NCBI RefSeq assembly: GCF_001039355.2
Contig: NW_019775698.1
Coordinates: 92,869-144,372 of the forward strand
DNA from: Lingula anatina
Lineage: Eukaryota > Brachiopoda > Lingulata > Lingulida > Lingulidae
Length of the DNA stretch: 51,504 bases
Direction of reading: 5' to 3'
Part shown: piece after piece, positions 1 to 10,241 of the stretch
Layout: every line of letters starts with the position of its first letter
Position numbering within the stretch: position 1 is the stretch's first letter
Program-made: the position numbers and the translations under genes
Notes under the pieces: generated by a model
What the model was told of the DNA's origin: nothing
What the model saw: only the letters and a program-made list of their open reading frames with translations
The model's database searches: none

Positions 1-91
1 TTGGAGAACGGGCGAAAATCCATGCGCGCGCAGGATGTCATCCATAAAATTAAAAAAGTGTGGCCTTACTATCACAACACTATTATCACCT
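1..91 (+). CDS. Possible truncated exon at left edge (unrecognised)
   Basis: Frame 1 is open from the first base. It would encode about 30 residues containing AQDVIHKIKKVWPYY, and meets a good donor (TTCA|GTAAGA) at base 92. After the donor comes an A-run and then a stop in the same frame at about 136-138. The open frame plus donor is the only support. I do not recognise the peptide, and no partner exon is visible before the GPCR block. Confidence 0.2.
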
Positions 92-139
92 TCAGTAAGA
101 AAAAAAAAAAATGTACAGTTTTTTCAGCTCTATTTTGAT

Positions 140-260
140 ACGGGCTAATTAATTATCGGTTAGCAGCTTCAGTAGGCGTGCCAAACATCTAAGCAGCTCA
201 ATTTAGCGACAAACCCCTCGAATATAAACCGATACTTTTAGATCTATGATCTATGTATTG
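140..260. repeat. Half copy of foldback family 2
   Basis: Resembles the right half of the inverted-repeat elements at 4796-5010, 9597-9780 and 38540-38705. It shares the TAATTA centre, a CAGTAGGCGTG segment, an AGACATTTAAGC-like segment and a terminal GATCTA stretch. The left arm would lie outside the window or is lost. Confidence 0.35.
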
Positions 261-399
261 GACCCAGTCAAAGACACGAGAAAGAATGGAGAAAGGGGAA
301 AAACAGGAAAAATAACCACTGAAAAGAGGAGATGGTAGAGGTCTGATACGTTCGGCACTAATCAGGATCGGCCTGACTTTATACCCAGTAAATCAAAGA

Positions 400-760
400 T
401 TTCACAATATACGTTTCATGCGAAATGCCCCTTTTGTTACCAGTAGTATATAGTTCTATTATGAAAATTTGGAACGATTGATGTCATAGACAGAAAGGCT
501 TACACGGCACTTAGGAAATATTAATTCATTTATTTCAATAAAATTTGAACAGATCTCTTGTTTGTGGTAAGTGAAGGTTTGATTGATTTACCTACTTCCA
601 TCAGTTTTAGTATTGCAAAAAGATGACAATTTGAAAATTTGATGTTTCCTTTTGTCGGTTATAAGGAAGTTTTACGCACAATTACTAGTGCAGATCGTCA
701 CCCAGTCTGCTTGAATGCTAAAATCATTCACACGTACATGTATGGAAAGGATAGTAAAAA
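400..760 (+). promoter_or_regulatory. Duplicated upstream block, copy A (precedes GPCR 1)
   Basis: This is the most diverged of six related blocks, the others being near 7500, 13690, 19360, 28790 and 36630. Shared landmarks in order are TTCTATTATGA, GACAGAAAGGCTTACACGGC, TTATTTCAATAAAAT, GGAAGTTTTACGCACAATTA and ACTAGTGCAGATC. The block ends about 400 bp before the GPCR start. Its position and its retention beside three receptor genes suggest the receptor promoter and 5' flank. That role is inferred; no TATA box stands out. Confidence 0.4.
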
Positions 761-1168
761 GTCCCGAAGTTCAAATTTGAAATGTTTCATAAACCAACCA
801 CCCTAATTGTATAAGATATACAGCTTCTGACTGGTGGATTCATAATATTATGAGGTCTATGAGGCCGTTCCTGAAACGAGACTCACTGGGGTAGGGTATA
901 TTTAATTATTCAACACTTCTCCACCAGTAAAATAAGACAAATCCTCTCGGTGTTGGTATAAAGTACATTACTATAGTTGACTACCAAGGGGAAGTGAATT
1001 AACTTAAAGGCAATTCAAGGTGCATTTTACTGAGGATTGGTTAATTACATGAACTTGTACTATACCGATAGTGAGCTGTGTTTAGTTTGTCATCTTTTCC
1101 TGAACAGCTGGAATTGTATTAGTGACTACCAACGGGAAAAGAATAAACTCGAAGACGACATACTAACA

Positions 1169-2287
1169 ATGCATGAGGTAGACTATCAAAACGATATTGG
1201 ACTTTTTAATAGCACCAGCGCCTCCCAAGGAAATATTAGCAAGTACGATTTGGACGACATTAACGGTTCCATGCTGTCCTCAGAGCAGAGCTGCTGGTAC
1301 ATGTATGAGACATGTTGGTGTAACACTGTGTACGCCCTGACAGCCATCGGCCTGGTTGGTAACTTCCTCACCTTCCTGGTGATTCTTCGACGTCCGAGTT
1401 TTAGGCAGAAATCCACCTTCGTTTATATTTTGTTCCTTGCCGGTGCGGATCAGTTAAGTCTGTCGTTTATGTCGATCCGTTGCATCTTGTATGATGAACG
1501 AATCAGTCAGGGATTTTCGTGTAAGGAAGAGAAAGTTATATATATATTACATCTGACTTTTGATAACCTTTCCCTATTCTACATATTGGTGTTAACCGTA
1601 GAGAGACTTGTAATAATTTTTAAACCTCTACAAGCGGTTTCTCAATGCACGAGACGAAAGGCTTTGCTGACTTCTGTTGTTCCTATTCCTCTGACTGTAT
1701 TATTTTATTCTCCATGTATCATGGCTTGCTATGAACCCTCAGCATACTTAGATCATGTTAAAGACAAGTTGAACTATGCATTCGTTGCGGTGCGGTTTGT
1801 AATCATATTAGCCATTACAGGGATGACGGTCGCCATTCTGTATAAACTTAGGAAGATCCATTCCGTAAGACGACAATTTGTTGGTCATCAGCAGCACGGT
1901 GATAGCAGTGGGACGACGAACACCAAAATAAATATTCTACTGTTAACGACAGCGGCAGCGTCCATCTTGCTCTACTGGCCTTATCTTATATGTTTTCTGT
2001 ACTACGATATTTTGTTTATAACACATGGCATTATCTATGATTTAACCACCAAGCGGTACGCAACTTCAATAACGTGCCTCATAAGTCTTTTGAATAACAA
2101 TACTAATTTTTTTCTTTTTGTTGCGTCGGGTCACGTGTTTCGGGACGAGTTGGTGAAACTTTTCAAAGAGTGTTTTCGTTGTCCTCTGAACGCTGAAACT
2201 CCAGCTAGGGGTGCTGAGAATGAAGGCCACAACTTGCGTCCACTAATTACAGCACAGCGTCCACAACTACTAACTACCCGCATGTAA
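1169..2287 (+). CDS. Class A (rhodopsin-like) GPCR, peptide-receptor type, tandem copy 1
   Basis: Intronless seven-transmembrane receptor of 372 residues, predicted to sit in the plasma membrane and couple to G proteins. The open frame extends upstream to 1037 through non-ATG codons. I start at the ATG at 1169 because both paralogues start there (MHEVDYQ/MDEVDYQ). Seen in order: an acidic N-terminus with an NIS glycosylation site, TM1 with GLVGN, TM2 with LAGADQ, an extracellular Cys before TM3, a VERLVIIF variant of the E/DRY motif, TM6 ending in WPY rather than the LP of the paralogues, and TM7 with NTNFFLF in place of NPxxY. A conserved FRDELVKLFKECFRC follows TM7. The TM7 pattern resembles invertebrate FMRFamide-like receptors; the ligand is unknown. 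It is the most diverged of the three copies, mainly in TM4-TM7. Confidence 0.85.
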   Translation: MHEVDYQNDIGLFNSTSASQGNISKYDLDDINGSMLSSEQSCWYMYETCWCNTVYALTAIGLVGNFLTFLVILRRPSFRQKSTFVYILFLAGADQLSLSFMSIRCILYDERISQGFSCKEEKVIYILHLTFDNLSLFYILVLTVERLVIIFKPLQAVSQCTRRKALLTSVVPIPLTVLFYSPCIMACYEPSAYLDHVKDKLNYAFVAVRFVIILAITGMTVAILYKLRKIHSVRRQFVGHQQHGDSSGTTNTKINILLLTTAAASILLYWPYLICFLYYDILFITHGIIYDLTTKRYATSITCLISLLNNNTNFFLFVASGHVFRDELVKLFKECFRCPLNAETPARGAENEGHNLRPLITAQRPQLLTTRM

Positions 2288-3893
2288 CACTGCGTTGTAT
2301 TAGTCAGTCGCCGTTTAAATGTTTGGACGGTTACTTCTGTAAAGTACATAGTGACTTTAATTAAGTAACTAGTACTCCCACCGTAACTTTAATTTTAAAA
2401 TTAAAATATAAAAGCAAGTATTTTCATCATACTAAACGTTTACAGTCAAAGTAAGAGTCCGCTGGTTTTGCGCCACAAACTGTATAAATTTTAGGCGATT
2501 TTATTTAGATAATATCGTATCTTTAATCATTTGCGGATCCATCCAGCGCCAGTGTTTATATTGTAAACACTGAAGTTATGCTATTGTATAGTTATTTTAT
2601 ATGGTATAAGATATATGTCTTATCAGAAACACATAAAACTGATTTCTCTGAAAACATCTTACTTACAGTATAAACGCAATTTGGACTGGTGTGTTACTCT
2701 AACGAAAAGCAGTTTTCATTCAGAGAACGATTCCTTCAAACGAGCCAGAAAAGTTTCAGGATTGCCGAAATCCTAGGAGTGACTAGCCCGCATATGCCAG
2801 CTTTTAACTAATTAGTCCACACCTTAACCCAGAATTGCCCAATCAACCAATAGAAAGCGGGCATCAGTCTCAGCTCCACCCGATTGTAAGTGCCAGATTC
2901 CTTGCTTTAGATAAACAAAGTGTAAGTGCTAGATTCCTTGTTTTAGATATACAAGGTGTGAGTAGTTTTCATGACTTGCGCGAGTAGCGCGCCTGTTTTG
3001 AATGTAACCGAGTCATAACGCTACAGGATTTTGCACAAGTAGGGTCTCTCCAGCATTTTACCGTTATTACCAACATTGTATGGTGTATTGTTACAGTTGT
3101 ACGGAGAAATCATCATGTACGTGTTTATCTTATCAAAATATATTTGAGCATTGTATTTATTAGTTTTCTGTATAAATAATAAAGGTAAAATATCGGTATA
3201 TTAGCTAGAGCACCTGGTAGGGTGTGGCCATTAGTATGAATTACAGTATATGTAAAATACGAGAACGCATTGGTATAATTGTCAACTGTTAAGTCTTGCT
3301 GTAATTCAGTATTTAACGTTTTAATTAAAATTATATTATGGTAATTGCATTATAAGGTATATTTCATAATATTTGTGCTCGTTGAATAGATATAACATAT
3401 ATTCAAGTCTCGCTATATAAAGCCGACTTAATGTAATGTTCAATATATCTAGTATTATTCAATTATATATTTGATGTATGTAATTTAAATGTTCAGATGT
3501 ACATGTATAAGTATTTATATAGTTTCCTTTATTTATTTTATTTATTTCTTATTTATTTATTGTTTTCTTTCCGATTATGTACCTTGCTGAGTTGCTGATG
3601 TGTTGACTTGCTCTTTGCTGTACCGACATAAGAGATGTGAATGGCAAAATGTTAACTGAACTGAACGTTGAAATAAAGCACGGGTTACATATATTCTCCA
3701 CTGTTTCAACGATTTCACACGATTATACCAATCAACCAATAGATAACGGAGCTCAGTCTAAGCTCCACCCGATCGTAAACATTGTATTGCCCCATGGCTG
3801 TTGCCTATCTTCTCACTCTCGTTAATGTTTATCAGTAGTACTTTGATCAGAGATCGCGAATAGAGTCCCATAAATTATACAAAACTTTTGTAA
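2288..3893. other. AT-rich spacer with two CCAAT-pair cassettes
   Basis: No coding region is supported. Two short related cassettes at about 2836-2890 and 3729-3780 each carry CAATCAACCAATAGA followed by CAGTCTnAGCTCCACCCGAT. They contain adjacent CCAAT boxes and look like fragments of one dispersed repeat. The rest is AT-rich with short T/A runs. Confidence 0.4.
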
Positions 3894-4790
3894 TTTTAAT
3901 TTTCATCACAAACTAACTCCCGCAGCTGTTGAAATGATCGCTATCACGTGCATTTTTGGGCCTGTAGAAGCACTGTGGTAAAAAAAAACTGCGTTCTATT
4001 TTTAGCCAAGCCCAAATTCTTTCAGCAGAAGTCGGATGTTGATGTGTTTCCCGGATACGATATTTTTCTACACATCTACCAATCTGCACTACAGAATTCA
4101 ATCAGCAATTTACAACACGTCATGTTAATCTATAGATAATTTTGGCAGTTTCCCTTTATTTTTGAATTGGATAGCATTAAGAAACCAATAGGTCACTTCA
4201 AAACCTCAATAGCGTCTAAATTTTTTTATACATCATCATGCCTTGCCACATAACTCCGTGAATTATCCCACATCCAAGTCTATTTTTTTTGTATCTCGGT
4301 GCCCTTTATATGAAATACAGTGACGTACAGAAGTATCAGCATCTGTCTCCAAAATTAATACAGTTCTAAATGAGACATTAGCACATGGAAAAGCAATTTT
4401 ATCTTTAGCATACTTCATAAACATTTTTAACACTTTTATCCTACCCTGAATTTATAACATTATAAAAATTTATACAGAGAATCAGTTTCTGCCAATATAA
4501 AAACTGAAAAAAAAAAAAAAATTGAGTGAGGAAGTCACCAAATGGTGCTATTCAGTCTCAGTTTTTTTCATTTTCATTCCAAGATTTCTGTCATCTTCCT
4601 ATTACCACCAGTGACTCTCATTAACTGGTTTGGGTTGCCTCCTAAAAATGAAAGAATAAATTCAGTCCTGCGACAGTTCACCAGGACCATGCCATAACAT
4701 ACTGATAAACTCCATGCACCACTATCTTACTACACGTGATAAGTGTCACTTTCCTTTATCTCTTTAAGTCATAGACTGGGTTCCCATACC
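3894..4790. repeat. Block R, copy A (duplicated non-coding segment)
   Basis: Closely matches 10128-11220 and 37555-38530. Landmarks include CCCGCAGCTGTTGAAATGAT, GTTTCCCGGATACGATATTT, TACACATCTACCAAT, CACTACAGAATTCAATCAGC, a CAGTGACGTACAGA segment and a TCATTTTCATTCCAAGATTT segment. Small open frames in it are not conserved between copies, so it is treated as non-coding. It lies between GPCR 1 and the first P450 remnant. Confidence 0.6.
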
Positions 4791-4795
4791 TAAAC

Positions 4796-5010
4796 TGCTC
4801 CATCTGGATCGACCTAACTCCCTGGGGAGTCTCACTAAAATGCTATCATCTAACTGGCTTAAATGCCTGTTACGCCTACCGAATCAGCTAGGGGGTAAAG
4901 ATAATTACCCTCTAACAGCTTTACTAGGCGTGACAGACATTTAAGCCAGTCAAGTTGACAGCAATTTGAAATTCCCCAGGGAGATAGATCGATCCAAATA
5001 TACATGGGAA
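4796..5010. mobile_element. Foldback (MITE-like) element, family 2
   Basis: Two arms of roughly 100 bp are inverted repeats. Left landmarks are CTGGATCGACC, CTCCCTGGGGAGT, TGGCTTAAATGCCTGTTACG and GAGGGTAA-like sequence. The same landmarks return reversed on the right (GGCGTGACAGACATTTAAGC, CCCCAGGGAGATAGATCGAT). No transposase is present. A related copy lies in the equivalent place after block R at 38540-38705, so it was probably carried along by the unit duplication. The superfamily is not determined. Confidence 0.5.
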
Positions 5011-5397
5011 TGGTCCCTTATGTCCTTTCACAGTCAGCAGCATTTACAAACAACATTCACAGCTTCCTCTTGTGTTCTCAGTGTTGACAAAACCTTGGTC
5101 GACACTGAACTAATCTAGCACCCTGATGACTCTCAGTGGGACTTCCAAGTTCATGAGCTGTCACACATTAAATGCCCCTCTTCCTGACCGCTTTGTTCTC
5201 TTTCCTTCCTGTCTGTTTTTAGTTACTATGTATCGTTTGAATTTATTGTCTTCCTCCAGGTCGTCCTGGCTGATGGGTTTAGTGTTGGCACATCCCGCCA
5301 CCGGGCACCTGAAGGGATACATAGACAGTTAAAAGTAGCACAGACTAATTCCCTGATGGCTTCCCACCTCCACTGAGGGGAGAAATTGAAAAAGAGG

Positions 5398-5647
5398 GCA
5401 TTTACAACAAGTTGATACCTGGACAAACTGACTAAATATGGCCGACTCACTTAAAAGCAAGCCTCCACGCATACACGCGGGCCATCGCTGCAGGGACCTT
5501 GCAAATATATCTCAGAACCAAGATTAAATGGTGCGTGTGGAAGTGGGGAGACAATCAGAGCATTAAGCAACGTTGCTTTTAAGTTCGGTCAGCCATATTT
5601 AATCGGTGTATCAGTTAGTCCACAGATAGTCTGTTCTGAATGTGCTC
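5398..5647. mobile_element. Foldback element, family 1 (diverged)
   Basis: Inverted arms run from GGCATTTACAACAAGTTG to a reversed counterpart ending GTTCTGAATGTGCTC. Both arms carry a TAAATATGGCC/GGTCAGCCATATTTA pair and an ACTTAAAAGCAA / TTGCTTTTAAGT pair. It is similar in plan to the near-perfect copy at 27201-27500 but much more diverged. Confidence 0.45.
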
Positions 5648-5935
5648 ATACCGGGAAAAAACTGACCTTTCACATTCAAATCACGCATTTACATGTGAAT
5701 TTGTTTTGATAGATGTGTGTTTACTGGGATCAATATCAGGAAACTTTATTTGAACGTAGGATATTTCTAAACCCAAAATGAGAACAAAATAGTTTCTTAC
5801 CTTGATGATTTAGTTAACATAGTCATTTCCAAAGAGAGTGGTATAATTTTTTCTGACCTTTCAATTCCAAATTATCTATTCACAGGTGAAATTGTACATA
5901 AAAGATAATAGGAAAGCCAATGTCAGGGTTTGCAT

Positions 5936-6432
5936 TACTTGGCTGTCCCACCTCTCATCTTCAACATTGTGTTAGCTGTGCACTTACTTGGCTCTCCCAC
6001 CTCTCATCTTCAACATTGTGTTAGCTGTGTACTTACTTGGCTGTCCCACCTCTCATCTTCAAAATTGTGTTAGCTGTGTACTTACTTGTCTCTCCCACCT
6101 CTCATCTTCAACATTGGGTTAGCTGTGTACTTACTTGGCTCTCTTCCACCTCTCATCTTCAAAATTGTGTTAGCTGAGTACTTACTTGGCTGTCCCACCT
6201 CTCATCTTCAACATGGTGTTAGCCGTGTACTTACTTGGCTCTCACCTCTCATCTTCCACATTGTGCTAGCTGTTTACTTACTTGGCTGTCCCAACTCTCA
6301 TCTTCAAAATTGTGTTAGCTGTGTTCTTACTTGGCTGTCCCACCTCTCATCTTCAACATGGTGTTAGCTGTGTACTTACTTGGCTCTCACCTCTCATCTT
6401 CCACATTGTGCTAGCTGTGTACTTACTTGTTG
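5936..6432. repeat. Minisatellite, about 49-bp unit, 10 copies
   Basis: Ten imperfect tandem copies of a unit containing CCACCTCTCATCTTCAACAT followed by TGTGTTAGCTGTGTACTTAC. Units differ by substitutions and by a few bases in the GGCTGTCCC/GGCTCTC part. The open frame through the array reflects the repeat and is not a gene. It lies about 130 bp upstream of the first P450 exon remnant. A single monomer occurs in reverse orientation at 11326-11368. Confidence 0.9.
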
Positions 6433-6557
6433 TTCGTTTGTTTTATACATCATAATTCGTTCGAATGCATACTAGTGCGTTTTAAAAGTATACTTTGCTT
6501 GATAATCATTGTTTCTTGCTGTCGCCTAAATGTTTTCTTATATATTTTATAACTTAG

Positions 6558-6751
6558 GTTTAGCCAGACCTCGTAACTGCATCGGAATGCGGTTTGCGCT
6601 GATGGAGGCTAAGATCGCGTTGGCGGGCCTCCTTAAGAGGTTCTCCATCCAGGCATGCCAGGAGACAGAGATTCCACTAAATAAAGTAGAGCGCGAAACA
6701 ATCGTGCCCGAGAGTGGAGTCATAGTGAAACTAATCCGCAGAGAAATGTAG
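6558..6751 (+). pseudogene. Cytochrome P450 last exon, truncated haem loop (copy A)
   Basis: After an acceptor (ATAACTTAG) the frame reads through PRNCIGMRFALMEAKIALAG and on to a TAG stop. This is the P450 cysteine-ligand region and the C-terminal helix and sheet. The expected F-x-x-G-x-R-x-C signature is damaged: the residues before PRNC are GLAR, so the Phe and first Gly are missing. Compared with the copy at 12106-12333, 34 bases are absent just after the acceptor. No upstream P450 exon was found in this unit, where a minisatellite occupies the expected position. The C-terminus loosely suggests the CYP3 clan. A decayed fragment is the best reading. Confidence 0.75.
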
Positions 6752-7490
6752 TACTTTTAAAAAGACAGCCTCGTACGAAAACACACCTAAATTAGACTGT
6801 AATTACCACATCGAGGTCCATAGTAACTATGACTTAAATTAAACTGACTTAGCGATTGGCACTACTGAGTAATATTTGAGACACTGCTTTGCTTATAAAA
6901 AAAAAATTAGAATTCATTAAAAGGCCTATAGGTCCATATGTATTTTTTTTTTATAAAAACAAAGCATAATTTTAATACAGGTAGTCAAAATGGCAAATTT
7001 TTATTGGTTTTTCTTAAGTACATCCGGCACAATTACGTTAAATGCTAGTACAATGTCTTATTTTTTTAAAATTCCAGCTTAAGTGCAGTATATCATTGTT
7101 TGTACAAGTTAATAATTTATGATATGATCTTCATAAGGTGAAAAGATGTCTGTGACTAACCCTTCTAAAAGTACCAGGACATAATTGTAGCCATTTTCCC
7201 CTTCTTTTGTATTGTAATGTAAGTGTGGTGTCCTTGCTGTCATGTGTTCTGGAGTTCTGTCAGGCTTGATCATGATAAGAATACAAGTAGTTGCCATTCT
7301 AGTTACCAGCCATACTGTCTTTTTGCAAATTATTAATCTTGTTAAGTAAGCTAACTTAATTAGTATCACAGTATTATTGTGTGCAGTAACAATGCAAGTT
7401 TTTATGTTATCGATCAGTGATAAAAGTTCACATTCATAATAATCATATAATGACAGGCAGTATATTTTTTATGAAATGAAATCTGATTAG
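6752..7490. other. P450 3' flank, shared with second copy
   Basis: Non-coding. Several stretches match 12334-12810, including AAAAAGACAGCCTCGTACGA just after the stop, ACAAGTAGTTGCCATTCTAG, and a TCACAGTATTATTGTGTGCA stretch. This shows that the P450 exon and its 3' flank were duplicated together. Confidence 0.55.
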
Positions 7491-7494
7491 TTTA

Positions 7495-7960
7495 TCGCCC
7501 GTTCATCGCGTTATTTGAGTGGTAACTAACCGTGCTTCAGTAGGCCGAGCTCGGCTTTTACAAAAGGATTACGCAAAGATTTTATGCTACATTTTGCAAC
7601 CGCAAGATACTTTTTTTAAACAAAAAAATATAGCACTTGATGCATTCAAAGCACCCATTAAATGTTGTTTGAAGAGGAATAAGACATTTTACAAAAAGAA
7701 AAACACATTTCTAGCCCAGGACGTCGGGGAATTGGGATATCGCACGGTTAACGTTCTGCTGCGCCACACTGCTGTCGTGACATATTAATAGTTGTCGTAT
7801 ATGTATGGAAATTTAATGTTTGCCATTGTGAGCTACAAGGAAGTTTTACACACTGTTACTAGTGCATATCACCATCCAGTTCACTATGGGATACACTCAA
7901 CACACACAATGCATAGACAGACAGACAGACAGACAGACACATCGATATTTTATTTATTCT
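7495..7960 (+). promoter_or_regulatory. Duplicated upstream block, copy B (no receptor follows)
   Basis: Shares CGTTCATCGCGTTATT and GTAGGCCGAGCT with the block before GPCR 3, and GAGCTACAAGGAAGTTTTAC, ACACTGTTACTAGTGCA and a GACAGACA microsatellite with the copies at 19976 and 36853. No GPCR sequence follows. A Tc1-like fragment and a retrotransposon fragment fill the space. Confidence 0.5.
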
Positions 7961-7968
7961 ACAGCAAC

Positions 7969-8164
7969 AATGCTTCGATTTGTAAGAGTCATCTTTAGGG
8001 ACAACTTTGTGTACCAAGATGAATGCGTAACCCCACATCGAGCTCGCAGAATCACAGTTTTTCTTCAAAACCAATGGGTTCAGCAACTGCCCTGGCCTGC
8101 AAACTCCCCAGATATGAACCCAATTGAAAATCTGGGGGCTGAAGTAACTCACAGATTAAGATAA
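7969..8164 (+). pseudogene. Tc1/mariner-like transposase, C-terminal fragment
   Basis: About 65 codons encode VYQDECVTPHRARR, then LPWPANSPDMNPIEN. These are the second catalytic Asp region and the third acidic residue of the Tc1 DDE domain. The first Asp and the DNA-binding domains are absent. The fragment stops where the short-repeat tail of a retrotransposon begins, so the latter probably inserted into it. Confidence 0.7.
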
Positions 8165-8800
8165 GATAAGATAAGATTTTATTCAGCCATTAATATATGA
8201 ATATTAGAATTAATATAAAACGGCAATTGGACTGCTATTCGGGTTACAAATTTTAAATAAATTATAAATTTCCATTTTTGTTGTTAGTCTAAAATCGGTT
8301 ACTTGTTTTACTGCAGTGCCACTGATATGAATGAGTTCTTTCACATTTCTATTCTTTCTGAAGTCACCAATCATTTCCTTAGTCTTCCCTACATTCAGTA
8401 ACAGATCCTTGTCTTTACACCATTGTACAACTGAGTTGACATCGTTTCTATACCAAGTCTCATCATTATCACTTATTAAGCCAATTAAAGTGGTGTCGTC
8501 TGCAAACTTCACAATGCAATTACTCTCATGAGATGAAACACAATCATACGTGAACAAGCTGTACAGACATGGAGACAGAACAGAATCCTGAGGCGCACCT
8601 GTATTTAAAAACACAATATCAGAAGTACTTGTACCCATGCACTTTCACAGCTTGTCTCCTAGCTGTCTAATAAAAAATCTCAAACCCAACTGCATAAAAA
8701 TGAAGGAAATTTCAGTTCGTTTAAAAGCTTAGCATAAAGTTTTTGTGGAATAATGGTACTAAAAGCCGAGTTGTATTCTATAAATAAGATCCGCGTATGT
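8157..8800 (-). mobile_element. CR1/Rex1-like non-LTR retrotransposon, 3' fragment
   Basis: Read on the minus strand, the reverse transcriptase fingers/palm are recognisable: a segment with EYNSAFSTIIPQKL (about 8790-8700), then NTGAPQDSVLSPCLYSLFT, then KFADDTTLIGLI (the F/YADD catalytic motif), then LLLNVGKTKEM. The frame is broken near 8640 and the 3' part has an internal deletion. The 3' end is a short tandem TCTTA-type tail (ATAAG units on plus at 8158-8177), typical of CR1-group elements that end in microsatellites instead of poly(A). It is 5'-truncated and dead. Confidence 0.75.
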
Positions 8801-9300
8801 GTTTTTCTTATCGGATTTAATAGCTGTGGTCATCGGCCGGTAAATAGTAATGAACTGCGACAGGCAAATAGCACTGCGTGGAATGATATCCCCATGCAAA
8901 CTCTAAACAATGTGTCAAAGGGTACGCCATGTAGAGCGCTGCAATTAAGCGGCTGCGGGAGGTCATACCCGCTATTAATGACTTTTCATGATTTAGTTTA
9001 ATGAGCTCTTTGGCTCTGTAACATATCACTGTGCGGAGGATATCATTTTCTTAAGTATCTTAGCTTAAAGTTAGTACTGACATCAAACTGTTGATATGAT
9101 TTTCTGGGGGTGTTCTTTTCTTTTGAATGACATCTTATGTCAGATTTGATATTTTTGGCCTTAATATCTCACATTAGAAGACTAAATATTCTTAACATTA
9201 ATGACATACTTTTATTTGATGAATCATGCCAAAATGTTTTAATCAGCACTCATAAAATAAATATGATAAACAATATTCCATATTAAGTAGTAACCCTGTA
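8801..9300. other. Spacer with no recognised feature
   Basis: Short open frames are present on both strands but none has recognisable motifs, splice sites or a repeated counterpart in the window. Confidence 0.4.
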
Positions 9301-9570
9301 TACGCCTCCTCACGCGTCGAATCTCGACCGATTGAATTGAGCCGAGATTCAATTACTGTGCCCCTGCAGGGATTACGCGTGGGAAGGCATGTGAGAGGCG
9401 GAGAGGCCACAACAGGATTAAGCGGTCTTCCTTTCAGGTTGGTCCGCCAAATTTAGTTCGCGGCCTAGCTGGCAGTCGGCTCTTCTATGGCCGCATTCAG
9501 AAAAGCGGACTAACTAGTCCGCAGACCAAATATGGCTGACCCACTTGAATGCTTGTTGCGTAATCCCTGT
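9301..9570. mobile_element. Foldback family 1, partial copy
   Basis: Starts with TACGCCTCCTCACGCGTCG. It carries GGCATGTGAGAGGCGGAGAG, then AGGATTAAGCGGTCTTCC and a GGTCCGCCAAATTTAG stretch, and ends near GGCCGCATTCAG. This corresponds to the centre and right arm of the element at 27201-27500; most of the left arm is missing. A second small palindromic segment follows (GCGGACTAACTAGTCCGC, 9515-9532). Confidence 0.5.
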
Positions 9571-9596
9571 GGGGAATCCATTCAGCTCTTAGGCTT

Positions 9597-9780
9597 TTAG
9601 ATCGATCTATCCCCGCGGGGAGTCTCACTAGATTACTGTCAGATAATTCGGCTTAAATGTCCGTCCCGCCTACTACAAGCTGTAAGGGGGTAATTAACTT
9701 TCGTGTCCGCTCGGCTGACAGCTATTTAGCGTGAACCCCTAGGGAGTTAGGTCGATCTGAAGTAGATCGATCTAATCTCT
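9597..9780. mobile_element. Foldback family 2, copy
   Basis: Arms run from GATCGATCTATCCCCGCGGG to a reversed GGGAGTTAGGTCGATCTG, with CGGCTTAAATGTCCGTCCCG and a GTAATTAAC centre, as in the element at 4796-5010. The right half also matches 140-260. Confidence 0.45.
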
Positions 9781-9849
9781 GGAAAAGGGTCTTAAATTGG
9801 TCGCCACAATTGACCCGCTGACTAGTTAGTCCGCTGTTGTGAATTCGGC

Positions 9850-10202
9850 CAATTTGACTGCTCCTATGTGCTGAACAGCTCACAGCAATGATAGGAAAAA
9901 AGTTCCAGTCTCTAAGTACTAAGTTTTTAAGTTTAAATGACATAATGCCACGGAATATGAAGTTGGCGGGATCAAAATTAATTATAATTATTGTAATTAG
10001 TTTATAACACTTCTAATATTTGATACTCGCAAAAACGGAACAGTGTTTTGTTTCTAAACGTATTTTCCGACAAGACCTAATGGACTTCAGCTAAAGAAAT
10101 CTACTTGCAAACGCAATTATCACTAACAAGCCCCTCTCAGCGGTTGAAATGATCGCCTGTATTTTTGGGCATATAAAAGCACTTGTCAAATCAAAGATTT
10201 GC

Positions 10203-10241
<39 letters not shown>

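Noticed and set aside
1186-1416. Antisense open frame of 76 codons opposite the GPCR N-terminus, also present at 14055-14285
   Set aside because: It is conserved only because the sense GPCR sequence is; it has no motif or independent promoter.
6086-6367. 93-codon frame through the minisatellite
   Set aside because: Product of the 49-bp repeat; units with different lengths shift the frame, and the peptide is merely repeated.
7918-7939. GACA tandem repeats (also 20083-20103) considered as CRISPR-like
   Set aside because: Simple tetranucleotide microsatellites without spacers in an animal genome.
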